64,000 nt of DNA from Bacteroides fluxus YIT 12057 (GCF_000195635.1 NZ_GL882633.1:1-64000), one strand, 5' to 3'; positions 19,680-28,909 are shown, counted from the first letter of the stretch. A program made the numbers and translations. The notes: generated from the sequence alone by a model not told the origin.

Positions 19680-22600
19680 TATATATAAACCAATATATCA
19701 GCGGTATGATGAACAAGCTGACCAACGTACCTACGAACATGGCTCCAATCATGGCTATGGAAAGGGGCTTCTGCAACTCAGAACCCATATCGAAAGAGAA
19801 CAGTAATGGCACCATCGCAAAAATCGTTGTCAACGATGTCATGATAATAGGCCGGAGCCTTCTTCGCCCTGCCTCATGAACGGCTTCCAACAAGGGCATC
19901 CCCCCTTTCCGCAGTTCATTAATGGCATCCAGTTTCAGAATGGAGTCGTTGATGATGATACCGCACGTCACAATCAGTCCGATGGCCGACATCAGATTCA
20001 GCGTATGCCCGCACACCCACAGCAGGAGCAGGGCAAAAGCTACGTCTATAGGTATCTCCAACAAGACAATCAACGGTTGCACAAAGCTCTCGAACTGGGC
20101 AGCGAGGATAAAATACATCAGCAGAATGGAGATAAAAAGAATCACCACCAGTTCATCCAACATCCGGCGGTTGGAGAAGAAACTCCCGGAAAAGGCTGTG
20201 TCCCAGTCCCCCGTAGCATCCGCCGCCTGTTTCACTTCTTCCATCAAAGGGACTGCATCATCCACCTCATAGAAACGGAAAGGAATATATTCACCGTTAC
20301 GGCCTGCCGTAATGGTTTTCAAGTCTTCTGCCGGAGCCACTTTCACCAGATTCCGCAAGGGAACATAATCCACTTCTCCCTTGTCATCCGGACGGGTCTG
20401 TATCAAAGTCTGTTGCAGTACATCATTGACCGTCTTTTCTTCCCCCACAATACTGATAGGCAGATATTGCTGGTAGGAATGCAACATGGCTACGCTGTTT
20501 TCCTTGAAAGCGGTCTTCAAGATCCGGTAAAGCTCACTGTACGAGACATTATACAACAGGAGCTTTTCTTGCTGAATGCTTATGTTCAACTGGTTTTCGA
20601 AGGCTATTCCGGTAGGGGATATTCCCGTGAGCTCTCCGAACCGGCGTTCCAGCCTGCGCAAATTCCCGGCGGCCGGAGCCTTCTCTTTATTGCGTGCATA
20701 CAATTCGGCGACCACATCCGCCTCACCGGTCACAAACAATTTCTCGAACACCGTTTCGGGCGGTGAGAAAGAGACCACTGCCAACGGGTATTCCTCCTTC
20801 AACCGCTGATACACTTTCCGCTGCAATGCGGGTATCTCCGCAGGGGCAGAAGTCTTGAAATACAATTCCGCTTCTGAAGAAGAAAGGGCCCGGTCACGGT
20901 TCAGCAAATAATCCTGCTGGCCGACAGCAGCAGTCTGCTCCACTGTCTCAGCCTTCAAGTCCTCAAACAATGCATTGACCCGGTGGCGGTTCTCGTCCAC
21001 ATGGATATTCTCATTCCATTCCACACGGGCTATCAGTTCATTCTGGTCTATATCGGGCATACGTTCTTTGCCGATGAAGTAAAAGAGAAAGACGCAAAGA
21101 GGAACGGAAACAATGCAAAATGCGACACTGAATGTTTTATGGGCAAATATCCAGTCAATTCCCGCGTCATAGAAACGGTCCAGCGTATGTTCCTTCAAAG
21201 GATTATTGATACGGATACGGGAAAACCACGATTTGCCGCGCAACCCCGTACGATAAACCAACATATAAAGTACCGGCAACAACATGATTCCGGTGAAATA
21301 GGATACAAACAAACCTACTGTCACTGCAAAAGCCTGGTCATAGAACAGCGCACCGGCAATGCCGCTCATGAAAATCAGCGGGACAAAGACGGCTATCGTA
21401 GTCAGTGAGGAGCTGAGCATCGGAGTGACCACCTCGCTTGTCCCCGTTACACAAGCACGCCTCAACGAGTATCCGCGTTCCCGGTATTGGGATATGTTCT
21501 CCGTCACAATGATGCTGCTGTCTATCATCATACCCAATGCCAGAATCAAACCGGAGAGCGAGATAATGTTGAGCGACATCCTGAAAAGATAGAAAAAGAG
21601 AAAACAAACCACGATAGATACCACCATACTCAGTCCGATGATAAACGGCGACTTGACATCTCCCAAGAAAAGTACCGCAACAACACAGATAAAAAGGAAA
21701 CCCAACGAAAGATTCTGCTGTAAATTAGAGATTGTATAATCCAGCAGTTCCGTCTGGTTGCGGCTGACACTGAAATCGATATCCGGATATACTTCCTTGA
21801 AATAATCCATAGTCCCGTCAATGGCGGCCTTCATGTCATCCATATTCTCATCGGCCTGCTTGATGACGGCTAAAGTGACTGCACGCTTGCCGTTACTCAT
21901 GGATACCCCCTTTTCCTTGGCAGGGACAATGCCGACTTTACAGAACTCACCCAGACGGACAATGCGGTCCTCCTTCCGCAAAAGGATATTCTCCACGTCC
22001 GCCCCGGTACGCAGCAAGGTGGAGAACTTTATGTTGTATTCGTAATAGCCATCACGTACGGTCATGCTGCCCGGTTCCACATTATTCTGCTCCAGGGCAT
22101 TCTCGATGTCTTCTATAGAGAGCCCCAATACGGCCAGTTTATCCGGATCGGGCACTATCTGCAACTGACGTTCCAAAAGACCGGTCACATCGACCATTGC
22201 CACTTCGGCCAGCTGTTCGATACGGCGCTTGATGACATTCTCGGCAAACTCACACAAATCCAGAAAAGCACGTTCATCGGTCTTTCCATATGCGCTGTCG
22301 CTCTTCAAAGTCAAGTTCAGGTAAAAGACCGGAATATCCGTTGCGCTGGCCTTTACCACTTTGGGACGTTCAGCATCTTTGGGAAGGTAATTCATGGCAG
22401 CATCTATCTTCTCATTCACCTCTATAAAAGCAAGATCTGTATTGGTACCATAGTCGAAGCTCAGGCGGATAATCCCCGCACCATCCCTTGTCTCACTATG
22501 CATGTCCTTGAGTTTGGCCACCTGTATAAGCTGCCCGCGCAAGGGTTTGACCACCGTATTCTCCAACTCACGCGCCGAGGTATTCTGAGCCGACACCTGC

Positions 22601-22734
22601 ACCGTAATCTCCGGTATGGCAATATCCGGCAACAAAGATACCGGCAAAGTGAAATAAGTCACCATCCCGACGATGAAACAAGCAGTAAACGCCATCAATA
22701 CAGCTATGGGCCGTTGTATCAAGAATTTCACCAT
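19636..22734 (-). CDS. RND-family efflux pump, first inner-membrane subunit
   Basis: Inner-membrane RND exporter of the hydrophobic/amphiphilic or CusA-like group. It opens MVKFLIQRPIAVLMAF and has PVSLLPDIAIPEITV, the standard RND N-terminus. TM4 is LALGMMIDSSIIVTEN with Asp405; TM10 (SAIGLIVTCGIIINDSI) has Thr where AcrB has Lys. Length 1032 is normal. The final residues ASPPTPLRKRGKD are encoded by the repeat at 19641-19679 and were probably gained when that repeat arrived. Starts 2 bp after the adaptor gene, so the two are tightly coupled. Substrate unknown. Confidence 0.93.
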   Translation of the reverse strand: MVKFLIQRPIAVLMAFTACFIVGMVTYFTLPVSLLPDIAIPEITVQVSAQNTSARELENTVVKPLRGQLIQVAKLKDMHSETRDGAGIIRLSFDYGTNTDLAFIEVNEKIDAAMNYLPKDAERPKVVKASATDIPVFYLNLTLKSDSAYGKTDERAFLDLCEFAENVIKRRIEQLAEVAMVDVTGLLERQLQIVPDPDKLAVLGLSIEDIENALEQNNVEPGSMTVRDGYYEYNIKFSTLLRTGADVENILLRKEDRIVRLGEFCKVGIVPAKEKGVSMSNGKRAVTLAVIKQADENMDDMKAAIDGTMDYFKEVYPDIDFSVSRNQTELLDYTISNLQQNLSLGFLFICVVAVLFLGDVKSPFIIGLSMVVSIVVCFLFFYLFRMSLNIISLSGLILALGMMIDSSIIVTENISQYRERGYSLRRACVTGTSEVVTPMLSSSLTTIAVFVPLIFMSGIAGALFYDQAFAVTVGLFVSYFTGIMLLPVLYMLVYRTGLRGKSWFSRIRINNPLKEHTLDRFYDAGIDWIFAHKTFSVAFCIVSVPLCVFLFYFIGKERMPDIDQNELIARVEWNENIHVDENRHRVNALFEDLKAETVEQTAAVGQQDYLLNRDRALSSSEAELYFKTSAPAEIPALQRKVYQRLKEEYPLAVVSFSPPETVFEKLFVTGEADVVAELYARNKEKAPAAGNLRRLERRFGELTGISPTGIAFENQLNISIQQEKLLLYNVSYSELYRILKTAFKENSVAMLHSYQQYLPISIVGEEKTVNDVLQQTLIQTRPDDKGEVDYVPLRNLVKVAPAEDLKTITAGRNGEYIPFRFYEVDDAVPLMEEVKQAADATGDWDTAFSGSFFSNRRMLDELVVILFISILLMYFILAAQFESFVQPLIVLLEIPIDVAFALLLLWVCGHTLNLMSAIGLIVTCGIIINDSILKLDAINELRKGGMPLLEAVHEAGRRRLRPIIMTSLTTIFAMVPLLFSFDMGSELQKPLSIAMIGAMFVGTLVSLFIIPLIYWFIYKASPPTPLRKRGKD

Positions 22735-22736
22735 GA

Positions 22737-23804
22737 TTACTCCACTACTTTTACCGGCGCTTCATGTGCCAGATTCACATTTCCCGTAACAATGACCGTA
22801 TCTCCCTCCTGCAAACCATCCACTACACTGTAATGCTCTGCATTTTCCAGGCCGGTTTGTATATAGTTCCATCGGGCTTTGCCCTCTTTTAAAGTAAACA
22901 CCACCTGCTTGCCCGAACGCAATACGACAGCACTTTTGGGTATCACCAGCTGCTCGCCAAGAGAACGGTGCACGTTTATCCGTACATTCATGCCACTAAA
23001 CAGCTTTCCCTTACTGCCTACCACCGCCTTGACTTTTACCATACCTTTATCATCCACCAAAGGATTGATCTGTGTTATGCGCCCCTCGTAACCGGATGCA
23101 GCATCGGCATAAGGAGTCACTATCACCTTATCCCCATTCTTTATCAAAGGAAGCTCACTCTCCAATACCGTAAAGTCAGCTTCCATACCTTGCGTGCCTA
23201 CAATGGTACAGAATGCATCCGACGCACTTGCCGCATTGTAAGGCTTAGAAAAGAGATTGGCTACCACACCGTCGAAAGGAGCGGTCAAGGTAGCATGCTC
23301 TTCCTCATATTTCGCCAGTTCGTATAGGGAAAGACTTTGGTCGTAACCGCTCTTTACCCGTGCCAATCGCATAATGTCAGCCGGAACTTTAGATGTGTCG
23401 CCTGCAGGATATCCCTGCCCTATCAATACATCCTGCAATTCCAGTTTTGATTTTTCCAATGCATCCTTGGCCTGTACCGTCTTGTTAGCAAGACGGAATT
23501 TATCCAGTTCGGCTATCTTCTGCCCTTTACGCACAAAGTCACCGTTCTTTACATAAATATGTGCTATAATCCCCGCAGTCTCGAAACGTAAATCCGCCTG
23601 CCCTCCGGCAATCACTTTTCCGTTACTGACCAGTTCATGGTCAAAAGTCCGGCGCTCCAACCTCTGTACGGTCACCTTATTATCATCACTCGGCAAAACA
23701 GTGGCCACCCCCTCTTCTCCAGCATTTTCCTTCTTGGCATCGGAACAAGCTGCCAGCAGAGCAACAGCGACGCATAGCAAGTATCGGTAGTTTTGTATTT
23801 TCAT
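22737..23804 (-). CDS. RND efflux periplasmic adaptor (HlyD/AcrA-type lipoprotein)
   Basis: Links the RND pump to the outer-membrane channel. The N-terminus has lipobox LAAC at about residue 20 and then SDAKKENAG. The order is standard: a beta-barrel/lipoyl half (RTFDHELVSNGKVIAGGQADLRF, AHIYVKNGDFVRKGQKIAELD), a helical hairpin (about 105-165), the second lipoyl half (ATLTAPFDGVVANLF), beta-barrel (VTPYADAASGYEGRITQINP) and a membrane-proximal domain. First gene of the operon; with only one adaptor it presumably serves both pumps. Confidence 0.93.
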   Translation of the reverse strand: MKIQNYRYLLCVAVALLAACSDAKKENAGEEGVATVLPSDDNKVTVQRLERRTFDHELVSNGKVIAGGQADLRFETAGIIAHIYVKNGDFVRKGQKIAELDKFRLANKTVQAKDALEKSKLELQDVLIGQGYPAGDTSKVPADIMRLARVKSGYDQSLSLYELAKYEEEHATLTAPFDGVVANLFSKPYNAASASDAFCTIVGTQGMEADFTVLESELPLIKNGDKVIVTPYADAASGYEGRITQINPLVDDKGMVKVKAVVGSKGKLFSGMNVRINVHRSLGEQLVIPKSAVVLRSGKQVVFTLKEGKARWNYIQTGLENAEHYSVVDGLQEGDTVIVTGNVNLAHEAPVKVVE

Positions 23805-23830
23805 ATTTATACTAAAAAACGATTGAGTTA

Positions 23831-23838
23831 CAAAATTA
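23831..23838 (-). promoter_or_regulatory. -7 promoter motif for the RND efflux operon
   Basis: TAATTTTG on the minus strand, 26 bp before the adaptor start. No -33 TTTG is seen at 19-21 bp. No regulator gene adjoins the operon. Confidence 0.45.
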
Positions 23839-23982
23839 GTGGTTTCAGCAGTAGAAACCGATATTTATATATAGACAAATCATGGCTTACGCATTTACAG
23901 CATACAATTAATTATCAACGTATTACATTTACGACCATCTTTTCATAGGTGGACAAAATACAGACTGTCATTCCCACTAAGG

Positions 23983-25023
23983 CTACGTTATGACCACTAC
24001 ATCCGCCCCAACAATCATTGCATATTCCCCCCGGGCACTGCAAGTTTTCGGATGGAAAGGCATGAAGTTTGTCAGGTCATCCGTAATGCCTTCTTTTTCG
24101 GCATACATGCAGGTAGTACCCGTTTGGCGATTGTAGATGCCATTGAATGTATCCGGCTTGCCACCATATATTTCACGTGTACATTGAAAGGAAATCGTAT
24201 AATCCGTCTCAAAAACGGCAGTCATCAACAAACGGTTCTCATTGTCCTTGGAGTCGGTACGCGCATCTGCCCCCCAATGCCATTTACCAGTAGAAAAAGC
24301 AATGGCAGGAACCAACCGTTCCCGTTCTACCGTATAGACCGTGTCATTAAAACTCTCCTTGAAACGCACTTTCCCTTTATTCTTCCATAAAAAAGGAATG
24401 CCTCTGATACCTGCCGAGTAGCTGCCATCTGAGAATTTTGACAGAAAAAAAACGGCAAGCCCGAATCTCCTCACTGAAATTTCCGCTATATCATTCAATT
24501 GCTTTTCCGGAAGAACCGGCAGCAGGCTGGGAACCGTGTCTATCTGAGTACCTTCTGCATTGAAAAACATCAAAGCACGTACATTGTATTGTTGGGCTAC
24601 ATTATTATAATAGCCGATAATCAAGGAATCCGTAAACACATAATCATTAGGCGCTGCAGGAGGTGTGGGAATCACCAATTTGCCAAGGTAGTTGCCTTGC
24701 AGGTCATACTTCTGCAATCCATTCGGCTCACGTTTGAAACAGAGCGTCTTATCCACGTCATTGTATGTGGGTTGCGCATAAGAATAGGCTTCAGGATCAT
24801 CTCCCCCATGCCCTACTTCACAGACAAACTTACCATTCATCTTATCGAATAGATAACATGATTTATTTGAAAAGACAACAATATGCTTATCCAACAGCAA
24901 GATATAGGGATTTCTTCCAATCAAGCACGAATCAGTAGTTTCTAAAGTCACAGACTGCTTAGTACCGGAACAAGCTGCAGCCAAACAAACCAGACAAACA
25001 GCATATAGCCAACTCTTTTTCAT
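23983..25023 (-). CDS. 6-bladed beta-propeller lipoprotein (BF3164/DUF4934-like)
   Basis: Predicted outer-membrane or surface lipoprotein of unknown role. The start at 25023 gives MKKSWLYAVCLVCLAAACSG with lipobox AAAC; an upstream Met at 25053 is possible but adds a charged leader. Blade-like repeats show the usual pattern, for example YILLLDKHIVVFSNKSCYLFDKMNGKFVCEVGHGG split over one blade, then QKYDLQGNYLGKLVIP. The mature length of about 330 fits a six-bladed propeller. Two related genes lie next to it at 25386-26560 (broken) and 26764-27756. Confidence 0.75.
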   Translation of the reverse strand: MKKSWLYAVCLVCLAAACSGTKQSVTLETTDSCLIGRNPYILLLDKHIVVFSNKSCYLFDKMNGKFVCEVGHGGDDPEAYSYAQPTYNDVDKTLCFKREPNGLQKYDLQGNYLGKLVIPTPPAAPNDYVFTDSLIIGYYNNVAQQYNVRALMFFNAEGTQIDTVPSLLPVLPEKQLNDIAEISVRRFGLAVFFLSKFSDGSYSAGIRGIPFLWKNKGKVRFKESFNDTVYTVERERLVPAIAFSTGKWHWGADARTDSKDNENRLLMTAVFETDYTISFQCTREIYGGKPDTFNGIYNRQTGTTCMYAEKEGITDDLTNFMPFHPKTCSARGEYAMIVGADVVVIT

Positions 25024-25105
25024 GGTTTCGTGTGTTTTTGATTTAAGATTCATAATATCTTCACAAAGGAACTAAAATAATTAGTTTTAAAACTAATCAA
25101 CATCG

Positions 25106-25300
25106 TTAAATTACTAAAAAGGCGTAGCAACACTTATCTTTTTTTACTTTTTGCCGCATCTGCCGTACTGCTGTAGAATAGGTTTTCTGCACATCTTCCT
25201 TAAAATTGTCCCTATCCAACAAAAATGTACGGAATACATCTTCTTTGGAAAAATGATTCAGCAGATTGAGAGAGTCATTTTCATCAATATATATAATATT
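25106..25300 (-). pseudogene. possible remnant of a thioredoxin-like lipoprotein gene
   Basis: In the 362 bp between two propeller genes a minus-strand frame without a good start encodes about 64 residues including the stretch HFSKEDVFRTFLLDRDNF and ends in a stop at 25106. This resembles, from memory, the tail of small thioredoxin-fold proteins that often sit beside these propeller genes (FRTFLLDKDNK-type motif). The continuation is unlike that family and the beginning is missing. Weakly supported; chance reading frame is the main alternative. Confidence 0.25.
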
Positions 25301-25385
25301 TAAATCTATTAATTCTTAATGACTTCAACAGCTCTTTTGGGTTGAAAGGGAACTATGATAGCCCCAATTATCTGGATTGATCTCT

Positions 25386-26560
25386 TCATCTTTTTAAATG
25401 ATATTTTATTATAATAGAATTATCTTCATCCTTTATGCCTTCCATTGTAGCAATCTCTTCCGGTGCCATAAACTTACGATCTACGCACATGGGCAACTCG
25501 GAAGGCTGGCATACAGCAAGCAGAACATTACCATCAATGGCAAAGCACGGATACATACAAAAAGGTTCACCTCTTTTTATCAGATATCCCACATCTCTCA
25601 TACGATTATAAATATAATGCCGTCCATACGATTCCTGCCCCTTCACCATATATATATATACATAATGCTCATTGAAAAATTTTTGCATGGGAATTACATA
25701 CTTATCAGATTTCCTTAAAAAGTTATGTCTAACGGAATATTCGTCCGCAATATCCATCCTATCCTTGTCATTATCCACTCTTTTCCCGGAAGCTCGTCCC
25801 GGCAACTCCCCCTCTTTTATTTCATTTATTCCAAAATCCAGGAAAATAGCAGGAGAAACCTTTTTCTCCAAAGTGTCAATCTTATAAAAATAATAATTAA
25901 CCCCTTGAGGTATAAAATAGAAAGAATCCCCAAGCTTATGAAAATGTTGATGCTCCAATCCATTACCTCCCGATATCATTCCTTGATATTTCACATAGGT
26001 AGTATTTCCTGTAGAGATATTCATAAATGCCACTTCCTGATCGGTCCACAAGTACGGGAAAGAAAATAAATAGTTATCAACACTTAAAGGCATCAATAAG
26101 AAACAGGAAATTCCGGTTTAAAACTACGACGTGCCAACAATTTAAATGTCGGACTATATGTATATATAGTTCCGTATGGACTCAACAAATCAATTCCACC
26201 CAGAAAATGATTGAACTTCATATCTACTATCATAGTATATTCATCCGGGCCTTGTCCCCTTTTATTAACAGAACTTCCGATTGCCTTTCCTTCACCTGTA
26301 AATGTAAAAACATTCATCCTATTCATAACAGCATAGGTATCTGTTTCTTTATCATAAAGAATCTTCGAAGGATAACTAAATAAGATTGAATCATTGGTCT
26401 CCAGCGGTACAATCTCTATCTTTTCCAAAAAGGAAGCTGCATCAGAAGTAACGTCTTCTACATTAATTGGAATTCGCAACAATCCATCTGTATTTTTTCG
26501 CTCGCTTTTGCAGGCCATAAAAATGGACAGTATTATGACTAATGGAATTAATTTTTTCAT
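25386..26560 (-). pseudogene. 6-bladed beta-propeller lipoprotein, apparently frameshifted
   Basis: Two minus-strand reading frames together make one propeller lipoprotein of about 390 residues. The first (26560-26093, 155 residues) has lipobox FMAC and the first two blades, with the motif NKRGQGPDEY. It stops at TGA 26093-26095. The second frame continues with MPLSVDNYLFSFPYLW and the remaining blades to 25386 and has no signal peptide. The stop and the next ATG overlap as TGATG. The shift must lie within about 27 bp, because the second frame has its own stop just upstream (TAA near 26117). A single-base indel is the simplest cause; sequencing error or real translational coupling are alternatives. 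Confidence 0.65.
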
Positions 26561-26763
26561 TTTATTGTTCTTTGATTAAACACTTCATGACTTCAACAGT
26601 TAAAGTTTCGCAAAGGGCTAAAGGCCATATCTTGTGTGAAGCGCCTGCCTTAAAGACTTTCAGCCTAACAAACCGTGCCTCCACATTCGCCAATATCAAA
26701 TTAGATATGCTTTCTGTTTTTGGATTTATTCCGAAACGGTCATCAAGAGTTTAAAACCCGTTT
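26561..26763. other. intergenic stretch with ORF-like repeat character
   Basis: About 200 bp between two propeller genes. The plus strand has an open frame containing CEAPALKTFSLTNRASTFANIK, which resembles segments I recall as recurring in Bacteroides intergenic DNA. No gene is called here. A genome-wide repeat is the likely explanation. Confidence 0.3.
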
Positions 26764-27756
26764 TCAATTTTGCAATTTCCAATTTTTCCAGTTACAAATC
26801 ATTAACTTATCTTCTCCTATTGTGTAGAGCGAATCATCAGATAAAGCTATTTTACCAAAACTTACATCTTTATACCGTATATTCCCCACCAGTCTGCCAG
26901 TATGCGTAAAGACCAATATATTCTGTGGAAGTAATTTTTTATCCGATCCGTTTTTTCCACTAAATGCAGCAAACACATAATCTTCGTTACACAAAACGTC
27001 ATAAAAACCATATTTATTCTCTTTATCCCACTTTTGAGTTTCAGCATCATATAATGGTTCGGTCAAATAATGCTCCCACTCCTTTATTGTATTATTTTCC
27101 CCGTCAATAGTATAACAGACAATATATCCCGTAAGTTGTGAGACAAAAAACAGTTTATCTTTATAAGAAGTGAACCAACCATAAAACTGCAAATTATTTT
27201 TTTCAGGCTTTCCTTCTATGGCTATATTCCCAAAAGATTTTATCATTTCCATTTTTTCATTCAGCAATACAAACATATTATCACAGCCAAACCCTGCAAA
27301 ACCTACCATTACTCCGTTGTTCATCGCATGCAGGCCGAGCAATGTCACAGAATCTGTTCTGTATCGATACTCCTGCAAACGGCTCAAACTCACCGTATCT
27401 TGTAACAGCAATTCATATTCGACACATTTCCTTAAATTACTATCAAACAATTTTATTCTGTTTTCTTTTTCTCCTATACACAAAGCACTAATAAAGTCAT
27501 CCGGTCCATTGCCTAACTTCCCCCAAGCAGATACTTCTTGAGTTTCTTTATCAAAGAGCAGCAGATTGTGTTCCATGCCGGGAGTAACAAACAACAGATG
27601 CGTTTTCATATCCTTCATTTGTAAAGGGGGAAGGATTGGTAATTCATCTGTCACCAATTCCGGGACAATCTCCATTTCACTTAAAACTTCTTTCCTGCCT
27701 TTATTTCCACAAGATACCAAAAACAACAACAGATAAAAACTATAAATAATCCGCAT
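26764..27756 (-). CDS. 6-bladed beta-propeller lipoprotein
   Basis: Lipoprotein with signal MRIIYSFYLLLFLVSC (lipobox LVSC at residue 16). Blade patterns include HNLLLFDKETQEVSAWGKLGNGPDDF, the GNGPDDF element being typical of these propellers, and ILVFTHTGRLVGNIRYKDV near the end. Length 330 fits six blades. It starts 17 bp after the membrane protein gene at 27773-28489 and is probably in the same transcript. Function unknown; propellers of this group are thought to bind ligands or proteins at the envelope. Confidence 0.75.
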   Translation of the reverse strand: MRIIYSFYLLLFLVSCGNKGRKEVLSEMEIVPELVTDELPILPPLQMKDMKTHLLFVTPGMEHNLLLFDKETQEVSAWGKLGNGPDDFISALCIGEKENRIKLFDSNLRKCVEYELLLQDTVSLSRLQEYRYRTDSVTLLGLHAMNNGVMVGFAGFGCDNMFVLLNEKMEMIKSFGNIAIEGKPEKNNLQFYGWFTSYKDKLFFVSQLTGYIVCYTIDGENNTIKEWEHYLTEPLYDAETQKWDKENKYGFYDVLCNEDYVFAAFSGKNGSDKKLLPQNILVFTHTGRLVGNIRYKDVSFGKIALSDDSLYTIGEDKLMICNWKNWKLQN

Positions 27757-27772
27757 AAATTCCTTACTGATT

Positions 27773-28489
27773 TCAAAAGTATGTTTCGATACTTTTTTCT
27801 TTAAAGAAAGATATTATACGCCTATAGGCGAACATAAAGATGCACAGACCTATCCAAGGAAGAACCAATAAACCCCATTGCCACCCGTCAATCATCTGCC
27901 ACCACCGGTAGAGGACAAATCCGGTAACCTCTGCTTCGCAACGGAACCCCATATAGCAGGGTGTCAGGCTGTCCGCCTGTAGGTTCTGCCTGTACTTGCG
28001 GGAATAGGTAGTGGTAGTGTATTCCTGCAGGTCTGTTATGGAATAGCGGATATAGGTATTCGCAGCAATCTTTTTGGCAAGCAACAAGCTGTCCCAGTTT
28101 TGGTTCAGAGTATCTACCGAGACAGGGTACTTTTCAAGCAGCATACTCAGCAGCATCCTCTTTTTTCTTTCTTTTACAAGACTGTGCGCAAACTTCTCCC
28201 GAGGAATTGCATACGTCTTTTTGCCGTATTTGCTTATCAGCGTCACCGAGTCGGGTACCTTCTCCTCCAATGTCTGTACTTCGGTAGAGTTGACGGTTAT
28301 TACATCCACCGGAATATTTCCACGCTTCCGCACTTCAACCTGCAGTGCCTCGACAAGGGCTTCCCGAACCGATTCTTTCCATTCGGGCAGTTGCTTTTGA
28401 ACATCACGATACAAGGTTACAGAATATCCTCCTGTAATCAGGATACAGAAAAACGTGGCTATACTTAGGGCTATTATGTTTTGTTTCAT
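27773..28489 (-). CDS. two-TM membrane protein resembling a sensor half without output domain
   Basis: A 238-residue protein with TM1 at about 7-25 (IALSIATFFCILITGGYSV), a periplasmic part of about 170 residues, and TM2 at about 204-222 (WGLLVLPWIGLCIFMFAY), then a short basic tail. Sequences such as ITDLQEYTTTTYSRKYRQNL and YMGFRCEAEVTGF recall, from memory, the extracytoplasmic half of Bacteroides membrane-bound winged-helix regulators, where a DNA-binding domain follows TM2. Here the frame ends 16 residues after TM2. It could be a truncated regulator or a stand-alone sensor. It precedes the propeller gene at 26764-27756. Confidence 0.6.
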   Translation of the reverse strand: MKQNIIALSIATFFCILITGGYSVTLYRDVQKQLPEWKESVREALVEALQVEVRKRGNIPVDVITVNSTEVQTLEEKVPDSVTLISKYGKKTYAIPREKFAHSLVKERKKRMLLSMLLEKYPVSVDTLNQNWDSLLLAKKIAANTYIRYSITDLQEYTTTTYSRKYRQNLQADSLTPCYMGFRCEAEVTGFVLYRWWQMIDGWQWGLLVLPWIGLCIFMFAYRRIISFFKEKSIETYF

Positions 28490-28512
28490 TTAGCAAGGTT
28501 GGATATCGCCTG

Positions 28513-28520
28513 CAAATATA
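28513..28520 (-). promoter_or_regulatory. -7 promoter motif for the sensor-like/propeller genes
   Basis: TATATTTG on the minus strand, 23 bp before the start at 28489. The repeat array at 28649-28818 begins 129 bp upstream of it. Confidence 0.5.
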
Positions 28521-28648
28521 CATTATATGATTGGATATGGAGTTTCTTTTGCCATAGTAATTGCAATCCTCACTTTTATATAAGGATTATAAAACGGTTA
28601 TACACTTAATTACCAGCGCATTCTGTTTACATATGAGTTGCATGCTGA

Positions 28649-28818
28649 TGTAAAAGGCTTTACTCAAGTATGTAACGGTTGTTACCTCTTAGTGTAACGG
28701 TCGTTACCCAATAATGTAAACACTTTTATGCCTTGATGTAAAGGATGTGATGTAATGGAGCAAGGAATGCAATACTTTCTACTGATGTAAAGGAGTGCTT
28801 TCTGCTGATGTAAAGGAG
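28649..28818. repeat. 22-bp-period repeat array, TGTAAMGG type
   Basis: The 444-bp gap between nagB and the sensor-like gene has no coding frame. It holds at least eight TGTAA-starting units: 28649, 28671, 28693, 28715 and 28737 at exactly 22-bp spacing, then less regular ones at 28751, 28786 and 28809. The second and third units are followed by GTTAC, making small palindromes (GTAACGGTCGTTAC at 28694-28707). Unlike the arrays at 10024 and 48161 the first five units all point the same way. The rest of the gap contains the nagB terminator and a promoter motif. Confidence 0.85.
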
Positions 28819-28853
28819 GCTTATCCCCGGCAATATGTTTCTTTATAGGCATC

Positions 28854-28909
28854 AAAAAAGAGGCGCATCAACCACCGGAGTCCTCAACGAGAACTGTGGT
28901 CAATGCGCC
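28854..28909 (-). terminator. rho-independent terminator of nagB
   Basis: Stem of 14 bp, GGCGCATTGACCAC with GTGGTTGATGCGCC on the minus strand, one mismatch or wobble region, followed by a CTTTTTT run (plus-strand 28854-28860). It begins 25 bp after the nagB stop. Confidence 0.85.
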
